Positions 13,235 to 22,233 are shown, numbered from the stretch's first letter. The stretch is 64,000 bases of DNA from Hepsetus odoe (GCA_017165825.1 CM029380.1:25175456-25239455); one strand, 5' to 3'. A program made the numbers and translations. Notes: generated by a model not told the origin, from the letters alone.

Positions 13235-15625
13235 GCCTCTTTGAGCCGTCTGACATGCGATATGAACTGCACCGAAACCCAGAAACAGACCCGTCTCTGA
13301 CCGAAATGGTGGAAAAAGCTATAAAGATTCTCAGTAAAAATCCTCAGGGTTTCTACCTGTTTGTAGAAGTTGAGTTTCACACACCCTTCACCAGTTTAAC
13401 ACATCACCAGTTAAACACACCCTTCACCAGTTAAACACCACATTTACCAGTTAAACACACCCTTCACCAGTTTAACACATCACCAGTTAAACACACTCTT
13501 CACCAGTTTAACACATCACCAGTTAAACACACTCTTCACCAGTTAAACACCACATTTACCAGTTAAACACACCCTTCACCAGTTAAACACACTCTTCACC
13601 AGTTTACCACTTCACCAGTTAAACACACCCTTCACCAATTAAACACCACATTTACTAGTTAAACACACTCTTCACCAGTTTAACACACCCGTCACCAGTT
13701 AAACACCACATTTACCAGTTAAACACACTCTTCACCAGTTTAACACACCCTTCACCAGTTAAACACCACGTTTACCAGTTAAACACACTCTTCATCAGTT
13801 TAACACACCCTTCACCAGTTAAACAAACCTTTCACCAGTTAACCACCACATTTACCAGTTAAACACACCCTTCACCAGTTAAACAAACCTTTCACCAGTT
13901 AAACACCACATTTACCAGTTAAACACACCCTTCACCAGTTTATATTTTCCTTTTATTATAAATTAATTCTGGATATTAATATTATTAATTTTATTCCAGA
14001 TTACAGTTTTATTATAAATGGTTCTGGTCTTTATTTATTCTGGATGATTGACTGAGTGAACTGTGAGGGACAGACTGAGTGAACTGTGGGGGACAGACAG
14101 AATGAACTGTGGGGGACAGACTGAATGAACTGTGAGGGACAGACTGAGTGAACTGTGGGGGACAGACAGAATGAACTGTGGAGGACAGACAGAATGAACT
14201 GTGGGAGACAGACAGTGAACTGTGGGGGACAGACAGAATGAACTGTGGGGAACAGACTGAATGAACTGTGAGGGACAGACAGTGAACTGTGGGGGACAGA
14301 CAGAATGAACTGTGGGGGACAGACAGAATGAACTGTGGAGGACAGACTGAATGAACTGTGGGGGACAGACAGTGGACGTTACTTTGATGTTGGTGTCTGG
14401 GGTGCTAGTGAGGGTGTGCTTTCCTGCTGCAGGTGGGAGAATAGATCACGGTCATCACGACAGCGAGGCTAAGCAGGCTCTTTACGAGGCCGTGGAGTTC
14501 GACCGGGCCATCAGCCGGGCCGCAGAACTCACCAGCGAACTGGACACCCTGTCCGTCGTCTCCGCTGACCACTCTCATGTCTTCTCCTTCGGGTCCAACT
14601 CACCGAGGGGCAACCCAGTGTTAGGTGGGTTCACTTATTACACACGACTAACAGTGTGGTGTGAGGACCAATAGTCACCCAGTTGAAGACACCAGACTCA
14701 GAACCGGTTCTGCTGTTTCCTCTGCAGGACTTTCCTCTAAAATCAGCTCCGACAGCAAACGCTTCACCACGACTATCTACGGGAACGGACCCGGATTCGC
14801 CATCGTTAACGGAACCCGACCGGACCTTACCGTTAACGTCACAAGTGAGTTCAGAACAAACACACTGAGTCCAGTTAATGCGCCACCTCGTGGTGGGAGA
14901 CCAAAAGTTCAAGATGGGATCAAACTGAATTAATACTGGATTAATATAAACAAATAGAAACAATCTAAAACGAGGAAAAGTAACTATCCCTCTTTTTGTT
15001 CATGCAACTTTTTTTCCTTCTAACCCCCCATCCTCTCTTTCTGCATCATTATGCCTTTCTTTTTCTTCTTTCTAATGCACCCATCTCTCTTAATTTTATT
15101 TTCCATCCCTCTCTATCGATCCCCTCTCCTCTCTCTTTCCCTTTCTCTCTTGCTTATCCTTATTCCCTTTTTCACTCTCTATTCCTCTCTCTCTCTGAAT
15201 TAACTTCTTCTGTCTCCCTGTCTCCGCCCCTCTCTTTCATTCTTTCTCTTTCTGTCTCTATTATGCTGCTCTTTGTTCATCTCTTCCTCTTTGTCCCTTT
15301 CTGTCTCTCTCTCTGTCTCTCAGCTGCCACTGGCTATAAGCAGCAGTCTGCTGTCCCTCTTTCGTCCGAGACTCATGGTTCTGAGGACGTGGCTATTTTT
15401 GCGAAAGGTCCGATGTCCCACCTCTTCCACGGGGTTCAGGAACAGAGTTACATCGCCCACGCCATGGCGTTCGCCGCCTGTATCGAACCGTACACTGACT
15501 GCTTCCTGGATCCCCTCCCAGCCACCACCCCGGCGCCGACCCCGGCCGGCGACGAGGCCACGTCCGTCCGGCTCAGCCTGGGACTGCTGTTGCTGACCGT
15601 GCTGACCTCCGTTAACCTCGTCTAA
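6769..15625 (+). CDS. alpi: Alkaline phosphatase, intestinal type (11 coding exons, span)
   Basis: The 11 exons join in frame to 536 residues (usual length 520-535) of a secreted, GPI-anchored zinc/magnesium phosphomonoesterase. Order: signal peptide (about 1-27), first metal ligand D68 in LFLGDG, nucleophile S118 in PDSAGTATAYLCG, Mg-type ligand E333, zinc ligands D338 and H342 in GRIDHGHH, D379-H380 in ADHSHVF, and H454 in ETHGSEDV. A hydrophobic C-terminal tail (about 515-536) is typical of GPI transfer. The stretches KGTPDPEYP, VQHAS and GVQEQS(Y/F) resemble vertebrate intestinal/placental enzymes more than the tissue-nonspecific one, so alpi is the best symbol; which fish paralogue is unclear. 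The start is chosen at CACCATGG, followed at once by a hydrophobic signal. Known roles of the family in gut are phosphate removal from nucleotides and from bacterial lipopolysaccharide. Oddity: the donor of intron 8 reads TT instead of GT, so the copy may be damaged, polymorphic or mis-sequenced. Confidence 0.93.
7010..7740. repeat. Degenerate minisatellite in alpi intron 1
   Basis: An AT-rich unit of about 20-22 bases (TATGAATTATTCAGTATCCAC-like) recurs with heavy divergence through most of intron 1. Variants also appear as CACTATGAATCATT and CCAGTATGTATTAT. Confidence 0.75.
7852..7968 (+). CDS. alpi: alpi exon 2
   Basis: Residues 30-68: VEEQNPLFW, the usual N-terminus of the mature enzyme, through AKNLILFLGD, where D68 is a metal ligand. 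The acceptor is TTTAG| and the donor G|GTGAGT (phase 1). Confidence 0.95.
8050..8210. repeat. Degenerate CCTGTCCCACTCAC-type repeat in intron 2
   Basis: Short phrases such as CTGTCCCACTCAC, GGTCCCACTCATG and TGTCCCACTAAC recur every 25-27 bases. A CA microsatellite at 8388-8415 lies further on in the same intron. Confidence 0.5.
8555..8880 (+). mobile_element. tRNA-headed SINE, family B, diverged
   Basis: The head ends in a B-box-like GGGTTCGATTCCCAGG (8606-8621). The body follows the layout of a very common fish SINE: TGTGTGGAGTGGACATGTTG, then GGAGCTCCAGTTTCCTAAC, TGTCCCCTAGGTGTGTAAG, GACTGGTGACCTGTCCAGGG and a GAGTGAGCGAGCGAG tail. It lies inside alpi intron 2 in the sense orientation. 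Confidence 0.75.
9188..9303 (+). CDS. alpi: alpi exon 3
   Basis: Residues 69-107: GMGISTVTATRILKGQL through the end at ALSK, closely matching the family. The acceptor is CTCAG| and the donor AAG|GTGCTT (phase 0). Confidence 0.95.
9415..9905. repeat. Degenerate CCTAA-rich repeat in intron 3
   Basis: Phrases such as AATCCTAACCCTTACCTTAATCC recur irregularly across the first part of intron 3. The pattern resembles a decayed telomere-like repeat, but no run of exact CCCTAA units is present. Bases 9905-10450, the rest of intron 3, show nothing I can name. Confidence 0.6.
10454..10628 (+). CDS. alpi: alpi exon 4 with the catalytic serine
   Basis: Residues 108-165: TYNVDQQMPDSAGTATAYLCG. S118 is the phosphorylated nucleophile, preceded by the invariant D117. 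KGNEVYSVLHRAKAA follows. The acceptor is CTGCAG| and the donor GCAG|GTAGAG (phase 1). Confidence 0.96.
10680..10905 (-). mobile_element. tRNA-headed SINE, family A, antisense copy in intron 4
   Basis: Read on the - strand it has the family A layout. A tRNA-like head ends near 10850. Then come AGGTTACCCTGAGGGTCCCTT, GGTACCGTCCCCATCACTGC and GGGTGCTGGACAG, a CA tract, and a tail with TGTGTTCACAATGACTAATA. It is diverged. Confidence 0.75.
11205..11478 (-). mobile_element. tRNA-headed SINE, family A, antisense copy
   Basis: On the - strand a head (GGGGCAGCGGTGGTCTAGTG, B-box-like TGGGTTTGATTCCC) precedes AAGGTACCGTCCCTGTCACT, GCTCACTGCTGCACGGTG and a tail with GTGAGGTCACAGTGACAAAGG. An extra short duplication of the CCTCACCAATAGG region lies in the middle. 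Confidence 0.8.
11596..11855 (+). mobile_element. Chimeric tRNA-headed SINE: family A head, family B-like tail
   Basis: The A-box-like TGGCCTAGTGGTTAGGGCG and B-box GGTTCGAACCCC are intact. They are followed by family A sequence GGTTGCCCTGAGGTACCCTT and AAGGTACCGTCCCCGTCC. The 3' half then switches to GGCTGGCAACCTGTCCAGGG and GACCCCGTTTGGGACAAGCG, ending in GGATGGATGGATG. The tail type is shared with family B, not with the other family A copies. It lies 50 bases upstream of exon 5. Confidence 0.8.
11907..12079 (+). CDS. alpi: alpi exon 5
   Basis: Residues 166-223: KSVGIVTTTRVQHASPGGNYAHTS, DRDWYSDA and GCKDIAYQL, all strongly conserved in vertebrate alkaline phosphatases. The acceptor is CTCCAG| and the donor AAC|GTAAGA (phase 0). 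Confidence 0.95.
12320..12445 (+). CDS. alpi: alpi exon 6
   Basis: Residues 224-265: VILGGGRQYMLPKGTPDPEYP and a variable region ending NLIDVWLKNRT. The KGTPDPEYP stretch is the clearest intestinal-type signature. The acceptor is TTGTAG| and the donor ACC|GTGAGC (phase 0). Confidence 0.95.
12946..13015 (+). CDS. alpi: alpi exon 7
   Basis: Residues 266-288: a 70-base exon encoding KAKYVWNKAQL through DYLM. The acceptor is TTTCTAG| and the donor TGG|GTAAAT (phase 1). Confidence 0.93.
13087..13122. repeat. (CATT)n microsatellite in intron 7
   Basis: About nine ATTC units follow soon after exon 7. Confidence 0.9.
13189..13232. repeat. (GT)22 tract forming the 3' end of intron 7
   Basis: Twenty-two uninterrupted GT units run directly into the acceptor TAG of exon 8 and replace the usual polypyrimidine tract. 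Confidence 0.95.
13235..13369 (+). CDS. alpi: alpi exon 8 with a non-canonical donor
   Basis: Residues 289-333: GLFEPSDMRYELHRNP, DPSLTEMVEKA and GFYLFVE, ending with the Mg-type ligand E333. The acceptor follows the GT tract. The expected donor would read GAAG|GTGAG, but the sequence is GAAG|TTGAG (13370-13371 are TT). Using the overlapping GT at 13369-13370 would shift the frame against exon 9. Read-through meets a stop at 13432-13434. The exon is 135 bases, a multiple of three. Confidence 0.88.
13378..13945. repeat. Minisatellite in alpi intron 8 (CACCAGTTAAACAC type)
   Basis: About 19-21 base units (CACCCTTCACCAGTTTAACA and CACCACATTTACCAGTTAAA) alternate about 28 times. The array starts within ten bases of the exon 8 boundary. 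Confidence 0.92.
14040..14375. repeat. Second minisatellite in intron 8 (GGACAGACAGAATGAACTGTG type)
   Basis: A 22-24 base unit, GACAGACAGAATGAACTGTGGG, repeats about 15 times with small variants. It ends 58 bases before exon 9. Confidence 0.92.
14433..14624 (+). CDS. alpi: alpi exon 9, metal-binding core
   Basis: Residues 334-397: GGRIDHGHHDSEAKQAL carries ligands D338 and H342, and VVSADHSHVFSFG carries D379 and H380. GSNSPRGNPVL replaces the more usual GGYTPRG. The acceptor is CTGCAG| and the donor TTAG|GTGGGT (phase 1). Confidence 0.95.
14728..14844 (+). CDS. alpi: alpi exon 10
   Basis: Residues 398-436: GLSSKISSDSKRFTTTIYGNGPGF and NGTRPDLTVNVT, with possible N-glycosylation at NGT and NVT. 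The acceptor is CTGCAG| and the donor ACAA|GTGAGT (phase 1). Confidence 0.94.
15000..15322. repeat. CT-rich low-complexity DNA at the end of intron 10
   Basis: The + strand is strongly pyrimidine-rich and runs into CTCTGTCTCTCAG, the exon 11 acceptor, giving a very long polypyrimidine tract. The long frame 14996-15625 owes its first half to this. Confidence 0.85.
15324..15625 (+). CDS. alpi: alpi exon 11, last metal ligand and GPI signal
   Basis: Residues 437-536 and stop: GYKQQSAVPLSSETHGSEDVAIFAKGP, where H454 is a zinc ligand (most relatives read HGGEDV, here HGSEDV). GVQEQSYIAHAMAFAACIEPYTDC follows, then a Thr/Pro/Ala linker and a hydrophobic LSLGLLLLTVL tail typical of GPI-anchored precursors. 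Confidence 0.95.
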
Positions 15626-15902
15626 ACCCAACAGAACCAAAACACACCCTCCCACCATGACCCGTCTCCCTCCAGCATCCAGGGGACACGTAGAACCTTG
15701 ACATCCATTCGTTACAGAACTTCACTACAGTGTGAGGTTAAGTAGCATCGATCCTTTCTTAGATGGCCATTTTCTTGTCTTCTTAGCACATTAACGTTCA
15801 TGTCCCTTTAACTCATGTAGACCTCATTTCAGTGTCCAGCTGTCTTCACTACAGTTTTGCTTTTTTATTCCTATTTAAATTGATTGTATGATCAATAACT
15901 AC

Positions 15903-15908
15903 AATAAA
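15903..15908 (+). terminator. Poly(A) signal of alpi
   Basis: AATAAA lies 278 bases after the stop codon, giving a short 3' UTR. It is the first canonical signal on this strand after the stop. Confidence 0.6.
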
Positions 15909-15977
15909 TTCATCGTCCTAAGGTGTCAGTGTCCACCCCTGATCATTTTTGTCCTCCAAGCTTTGTGAAGAGCAAAG

Positions 15978-16150
15978 ACCAGCACGTTGCCCTGAAGTAC
16001 CCTTGAGCAAGGTACCATCCCCGTCACTGCTCCCCGGGCCCTTTCAGTAGCTGCCCCCTGCTGCACGGTGTGTGTTTGGGTTAAAAGCAGTGGTGTAATT
16101 TCGTTGTTTCACTGTGTTGCGCTGTGTTGCACGATGACAAGAATAGTCAG
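15978..16150 (+). mobile_element. tRNA-headed SINE, family A, 5'-truncated
   Basis: It starts at GTTGCCCTGAAGTACCCTTG, continues AAGGTACCATCCCCGTCACT, GCTGCCCCCTGCTGCACGGT and GGGTTAAAAGCAGTGGTG, and ends GCACGATGACAAGAATAGTC. The tRNA-like head is missing. Bases 16150-16850 are AT-rich and I see nothing in them. Confidence 0.75.
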
Positions 16151-16854
16151 AGGACAAGAAGAGGAGACGTCCATTCCACCAAATCCATCCCATTAGAGCA
16201 ATCAGAACCTGCTCTGCAGCATTCTTTGTTTGGACAGGAAAGTGTTAATAATTGAGCTCGTTATTAATTGGGACACTCAAATCCTTTTGATTATCATCAA
16301 TAAGTCAACACCGTGGAAGACTCAGTGATCAGCACTGGACATTTGGCTGCAACCTATCAGAATAGAATATAGTGGAGTGGGTGTGGTTTAAATTATGAAC
16401 ACACCCACATCCAAATGCCTCTGCTTATTTCTTATTACTTCTTAAAAGCGGATGATTTATTTTGAGGCTTATTTTGCTCAAAGGTTAAAGAGTTTTTATT
16501 TGTTTATTTGGGTTTTTTGTGTGGAGCCACCCTGGGATTCTGGGATACAACAACTTTATTAAGTTGGGCTGGTTTCTGAGCTTTCAGGATCTTCAGAAAA
16601 TGCTTTCTAAACAAATCAACTTTATTAATAAATGACCAATTTATTCATTTCAGTTCATTTTATTCCAGGAGAATTGTGTTAGTAAGTCCTCTTTGATTGG
16701 TTTTGAAAGGTAAACGCTCCAATCGGATTGGTTCTCTGAGGTTTGTAGGTAGAGCTCTCCCATTGGTCAGATCTTCAGGAACTGGACTTAAGTCCTACCA
16801 TGTCCAACATCATTAGGAAGCCAATCATATTCTGGTTGGGACCAGAATTGTGAG

Positions 16855-17580
16855 AGAGAATGTCACTTGAAAGTGAGCAAAGACAGAATACATGAGTGTG
16901 AATGAAAGGGAGGAAAGTGGAGTGGTTAGGATGCAGGGAGTGGAGGTAACAAAGGGGGAGGAGTTTAAATATTTAGGATCAACAGTTCAGTGTAACGGCG
17001 AGTGTGGAAGAGAGGTGAAGAAGAGAGTGCAGGCTGACTGGAATGGGTGGAGAAGAGTGGCTGGAGTGATTTGTGACAGACACGTACCAGCTAGAGTAAA
17101 AGGGAAGGTTTACAGGACAGTAGTGAGACCAGCTATGTTGTATGGGTTGGAGACGGTGGCACTGACAAAAAGACAGGAGGCGGAGCTGGAGGTGTCAGAG
17201 TTAAAGATGCTGAGATTTTCGTTGGGTGTGACGAGGATGGACAGGATTAGAAATGAGTATATTAGAGGGACAGATCAGGTTAGACGTCTTGGAGACAAAG
17301 TCAGAGAAGCAAGGCTGCGTTGGTTTGGACATGTGCAGAGGAGAGACGATGATTATATTGGAAGGAGGATGTTGAAGATGGAGCTGCCAGGAAAGAGGAG
17401 AAGAGGAAGACCAAAGAGGAGGTTTATGGATGTGGTGAGAGAGGACATGCAGGTGGTTGGTTTGAAGCAGGAAGATGCAGAGGACAGGAAGAAATGGAGA
17501 CAGTTGATCCGCTGTGGCGACCCCTAAACGGGAGCAGCCGAAAGAAAAAGAAGAAGATGATTTAATATTTCTGGGACAAA
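16855..17580 (+). pseudogene. LINE (non-LTR) reverse transcriptase, C-terminal fragment
   Basis: An open frame of 211 residues (16892-17527) encodes the region just after the RT catalytic core of a fish LINE: EEFKYLGSTVQ, VVRPAMLYGLETVALT, LKMLRFSLGVTR, RLRWFGHVQRR, then a basic KRRRGRPKRR stretch and LIRCGDP at the stop. The tail GGGAGCAGCCGAAAGAAAAA is typical of the 3' end of this family. The catalytic domain and endonuclease are absent, so it is a 5'-truncated insertion. It is the best-preserved of at least six fragments of this family here. Confidence 0.85.
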
Positions 17581-17729
17581 CTGAAGGTCTTTACATTTCT
17601 CTCAAACAGTTAATGTTCCACCAACTGTACTCGCGAGTGCCCCCTAACCTCAGCCACAGTTAAGAGCAACTATGGAGACCCTGAGGTGCCCTCTCGCCTT
17701 AAGGTTTGTGGATTTTCGGTTTACTGCTT

Positions 17730-18010
17730 TACGGGGGTGCAGTGGGTGGTCCTGTCGCCTCACAGTGTGAAGGTCCTGGGTTCAGTTCCTAGGCTGGGTA
17801 GTCAGGGTTCTGTCGGAGTGCAGTGGGCATGTCCCCGCGTTTCCTCCCACCGTCCAAAGACATACAGGTCAGGTGCACTGGAGACGCTAAATTGCCCCCT
17901 AGGTGCAAGTGTGTGCCTTGTGATTGACTGGCAACCTGCCCATGGGGCTTTTTGTCCAGTGAGAGGTGAGACAGACTCCAGTACCGTCCACCACCCTAAT
18001 CAGGACAGGA
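17730..18010 (+). mobile_element. tRNA-headed SINE, family B
   Basis: The head carries GGTGCAGTGGGTGGTCCTG and the B-box-like GGGTTCAGTTCCTAGG. The body has GTGCAGTGGGCATGTCCCCG, TTTCCTCCCACCGTCCAAAG, AAATTGCCCCCTAGGTGCAA and TGACTGGCAACCTGCCCATG. The tail is CACCCTAATCAGGACAGG. Bases 18010-18950 show nothing I can name beyond A-rich runs near 18715-18800. Confidence 0.8.
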
Positions 18011-18952
18011 AGCCGTTGTACATCACCAAGAGGTGGAGTTTTAACAGGACCACAGTGCTCAGGGCCCAGTTGGACAATTCAGCACTTCTACTCCAAAGCA
18101 ATGTCCTGTTCTGACCAACAGAGGGCAGTGGCTGACCAAGTCCTTCAGACTGACCAAGTACTTCAGCAGCCACTAAACTCCAGCAGGCCATGTTTAGAGC
18201 TGGGTATGTCCCACACGGGGCAGGACAGTAGAGCTCATTTATTCATGAACTTTAAGCATTGTGGGAATTTTCCTTTAAACAAAATGTGCTGAAAGCTAGG
18301 AATGTTTGCACAAATAGAATCTACTGTTTCTTTAACGTGGCATGAAGATCTCCAGACCTCAGATGCAGCATGTGATCAAAAACCATGTGAGTCAAGTGAC
18401 AGAACGAGAACATGAGAGTGACCAGTGAACATAAACAATAATGAAACTGGAACTCATGATGAGCTAAACCTTCTCTTCACATGCCTCCATAGAAAACCAT
18501 GAGCATCACCCTGAGGTCAAACACCACCTAGTGATGGGCCATGGAGAGGTCTGGAGAGATGGAGCTCCTTTGGGATGAGCTGAAGTGGCACAACAAAGGA
18601 GCAGAGAGGGACCAACTTCCCCCCGTTAATTACCCCTCATTTCAGTCGAATTCTACAAACCTTTGCTGCAAAGAACCGCCTTGAGCTAAAAAAAGATTTT
18701 GGAAAAAAATAAAATAAAATACTTTTTTTTTTTACTTCCAAAGATGGTTGAACATCCACAGACAGCAGTTTCAGCAAAAAAAAAGAAAGAAAAAAAAAAA
18801 TAGAGAAGCTGGTAACTTTAGAGGCCTCCGAAGCAGCGACCTTTGTTTAAGCCCGTCATTGAACTACTTCCTCAGAAACACTGCTGCTAAAAGTAGAACT
18901 ACATCCAAATTCAGCCGTTTTGGTTCCGAACTGGAGCTACAAGGCCAGCGTT

Positions 18953-19125
18953 GATCTTCATGAAGGTGGATCAGACTTGTGGGTGTGGTTTAGGACACAG
19001 TTGGACTTACTGTCTCTCCAAACATCAACCAAACTCCAGTCAAACAGCAGGTCTGCTGCTCAGACTGGTCTGGGATCAGATTCCTGTTTTTAGGACTGAT
19101 TCTAGATCAGCTCCTGAAATCACCC
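18953..19125. repeat. Interspersed repeat, copy 1 of a pair
   Basis: TGAAGGTGGATCAGACTTGT, GGGATCAGATTCCTG and GACTGATTCTAGATCAGCTC also occur in the same order and orientation at 33090-33242. The family is not recognised. The 19125-19570 stretch holds nothing I can name. Confidence 0.75.
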
Positions 19126-19577
19126 TGTAGTGTAAAAAGGCTGGAGTTTAGATGTTTGTATCCAACAGTAAGTCAGTATTAAGTAAATATTTTCCTCAAC
19201 CGATGCCGTGATGTGAATAAACACCCGTTTAAAGAACGCGGGACAGAAGAGGTGGAACGAGGGTGGTTTTTATCCTCAGACGGATCGTTTCAGACGTGCA
19301 GTATAAAAAAAACGAAGGCCTTTTTAGAACTCTGAATCAAGTAAACGTCTTTAAGGAGACGTCAAGAATAAAGTTATAAAAGGAGGATAATAGGTCCTCT
19401 TCAAACAAACGATGAAACTATCAAACAAAGAAACTACAATTCTGGTACAAACTGGATTCCGCCTGCCGTTAGTTTGTTTGTTTGCTCCTGTAGCGTTCTG
19501 TAAAAACATGATTTTTTAGTGTTGTTCGAGCCTCGAACCACAAACTACGGCCAAACCTTGCATTGAGATACATTCTG

Positions 19578-19765
19578 GATGAAAGTGAAAGTGACTGTCA
19601 TTGGTCCAGTAAAGGGCAGACACACCCAGCATCCGGGGAGCAGTGACGGGGACGGCACCTTGATCTAAGGCATCTTTGGGCACCCTACTGGTCTGGGACT
19701 CCAACCCACGACCTTCCGATGTGGAGGCCTCGTCCCAAAACACTAGATCACTGCTGCCTCGGTCA
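19578..19765 (-). mobile_element. tRNA-headed SINE, family A, antisense copy
   Basis: Read on the - strand: GAGGCAGCAGTGATCTAGTG head, B-box-like GGGTTGGAGTCCC, AAGGTGCCGTCCCCGTCACT, GCTCCCCGGATGCTGG and a CAATGACAGTCACTTTCACT tail. Confidence 0.75.
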
Positions 19766-20079
19766 ACGAGAGGTGGAACGTAGTTCCTGATAAGCCAATC
19801 AGGTGCATTACAGATAGGAATGTATTGATCATTTCTCTATTGGTTTAAAGTGATTGTGCACCATCAAGAAAGGGTACAAACACCCGCTCACTCCACTCAC
19901 TCCACGTTCTACAGTCAGCACTCGATCAAAAGCGTTTCTCGACTTTAATCATCTGTTTGTGCATACAGTACACAGGCACATAGACGCTGAACACAAGGTA
20001 ACAGCTTTAATCAACGGCCCGACCGACACCAACAGTTTTTCGGATGAAGACGAATCCAATTTCTGATCGGTCTTCACCC

Positions 20080-20313
20080 CAATCAGCCATAACATTAAAA
20101 CCTGCTGCCTAATATTGTGCTGTGCTGCCGAAACAGCTCTGGCCCACTGAGGACTGGACTCCACAAGACCCGCCGTGTTGATGTTCTGATCCAGGTCGTC
20201 TCACCATCAGTTTGTCCCTCGTCCATCCTGCTTCCAACCATCAGTTCACTTACTGCCTAATATCTCAGGAGACAGGAGAACCGGATCACCAGTGTTTTTA
20301 ATGCTGTGGCTGA
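20080..20313. mobile_element. Deleted DNA transposon (MITE-like) with terminal inverted repeats
   Basis: It begins TCAGCCATAACATTAAAA and ends TTTTTAATGCTGTGGCTGA, imperfect inverted repeats of about 18 bases. Next to the left end is CCTGCTGCCTAATATTGTGC, and before the right end CTTACTGCCTAATATCTCAG. Inside are pieces such as GGACTGGACTCCACAAGACC. This is the layout of a widespread fish DNA element whose centre has been lost. No transposase frame remains. Confidence 0.7.
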
Positions 20314-20319
20314 AGTTCT

Positions 20320-22077
20320 GTTGTTTTGTCCAGGTTCTCTGTTGAGTCTGGAGCTTCCTTTTTGGGCTCCTGTGTAAAATTTAGCCCCAACTTCAAGAAA
20401 ATGCCAAAACAAAGCTGTTATTTCTGACAATAACAGCGAAAGTATAACTGAGGTATCGGTCAGGCTCTGCTTTAATCCTGTGAGTTTGTGTCATAAAGTC
20501 TTCTTCAGGAATGAAACTAAGTCCTAATTACAGTAAAGTCAAAAATGAAATGTGTTGTAAACGGATACTGAAGAATCTGCTTGACACTCATCAGTAAACC
20601 CGAGCGAAACGAGCGACTCGAGCCGGTTTTCTGGATTAAGCTCAGTCCTGGACAACACGCGAATTTTGACGGCTGTTCATTAAAGCCGATCTCGGAGTTG
20701 CGTCTGTAATCGTCACTGAAAACCTTTTCGACGCCTTATTTCTGATTCAGAACCAAACGGGTTTAAAGACGGTATTTATAAAAGTGAGAACCGATGACTT
20801 TCCTTTCCGCTACTGTAGCGCAGACGTTTCTTCTGTAAAGGACAGGAAACGTCCTCACTTTTTGTAAAAGGCCGTATAAACATTGCTCAAGTGTCCGAAT
20901 TTACCATCTGTGAAAATGCGTTCACTGCTTTTGTGATGCCACAAAAACAAACTCATTAGCATACATCCAGCTGTTTAGGCCCCGCCCATTAATGCTATAA
21001 GTAGTGTCGTAATATAAGGAGTGTTTTAGCCAAACTGAGATGCAGCCAATCAGAGCAGATCTCATATCTTACATATATTAGTTTTAAAGGTATAGTAACA
21101 AAAATCTGACTAAGGCATAAAGAAAATAGTCCAGAAAAGGATTTTTTGGGGATTATTAAACTACACAAATGCTGCAAAACTAACTACATGGAAACCGTAG
21201 AGAACGGGCTCGTTCTACTAAGCCATAAGGGGAAGAAACACACATACGAGGTTTGCCATTTCCTGATAAATTTGGATCAAACGGTCTTTTAAAGCCCCTA
21301 ATCTGATACCCCACCCTGCACCCACGGCCTGGTACCGTGTCAACCAATACACCATGATGTAAACAAAGCAATTAAAGTCTATGAAAGCTGCTCTGGAGTT
21401 GTTTACCTGCTGAACGCAGATGCCGAGCGTACCGTTAACAGAATAAACGAGTCCAGGATTGAACTTAAGGCTCCGAAAAGCCGACCCGCAGTAAACGAGC
21501 GACCAAACACTGGTCCTGGCGTGAGGAGCAGGACTACCCTGTACAACAAAAGTGAGGAAAAGGAATCGCAGTCGTCTGTGACTGCCCTGTTTCTACAGAG
21601 ATCAGGAATAAACATGCTGTGCTTCAGCAAAGAATAAACACCCGAAAAAACGCAGGGTGACCCTTCGCCTAAATCTGACCATTTCCATCGTGCGGTGTTT
21701 CTTCACTTCGTGCAGAAAATCCAAACTGTGCAACCGTGCAAAATGATCCGCGCTGTAGTAAAAGTGAAAACCCGCAGGCGCTCGTCCTCCACGTGACGAC
21801 GTGTGTAAAGCCTTACTGTGAGGGGGCTGTTTAAACATCTCTGCACTAAAAATGACAGAATCCATGGCAACCCCTTCTGATCCATTACATCCACAAAACC
21901 GCTCCTGTGGAAACACATGTTCAGCTGAGCTCATGTCTAAAGGCTGCTTGCTTTCAGGCTAACGTTCAGAAAGGGAAAAACAAGGGAACCGTTTTCGTTT
22001 GTGTCGTGGAAACGGGTTTAAGTGCTCTAGTGAGTAAAAGGGCCCGAGTCCTGCAGCCTGTAGGATTTCTGTTCCGT
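20320..22077. other. Region 3' of map1s, probably including its 3' UTR
   Basis: No gene or recognisable repeat was seen. The part next to 22078 should be the 3' UTR of map1s, but no AATAAA was found on the - strand here. ATTAAA-type signals occur near 19945, 20005 and 20470, and none stands out. Confidence 0.4.
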
Positions 22078-22233
22078 TCAAAACTCCACCTTGCAGGCAG
22101 GAAAGGTCTCATCTTGCATGGCCACTGTACTGTTACTGCCCAGTACCGTGATGGCCAGTTCCCTTTGTCGTTCGTGAGTCTCCTGATACCAGTCGTGCAT
22201 CGTCAGAGAATCAAAAGTGGGAATCAGGGTGAC
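22078..22233 (-). CDS. map1s: map1s exon 7 (last)
   Basis: Residues 1320-1370 and stop: VTLIPTFDSLTMHDWYQETH, ITVLGSNSTVAMQDE, then FPACKVEF. The acceptor is TCTCCAG|. This C-terminal block is nearly invariant in MAP1S proteins. Confidence 0.96.
   Translation of the reverse strand, partial: VTLIPTFDSLTMHDWYQETHERQRELAITVLGSNSTVAMQDETFPACKVEF

Noticed and set aside
16892..17527. A 211-residue frame as a host gene
   Set aside because: It is the C-terminal part of a LINE reverse transcriptase; the same sequence recurs in at least five broken copies here.
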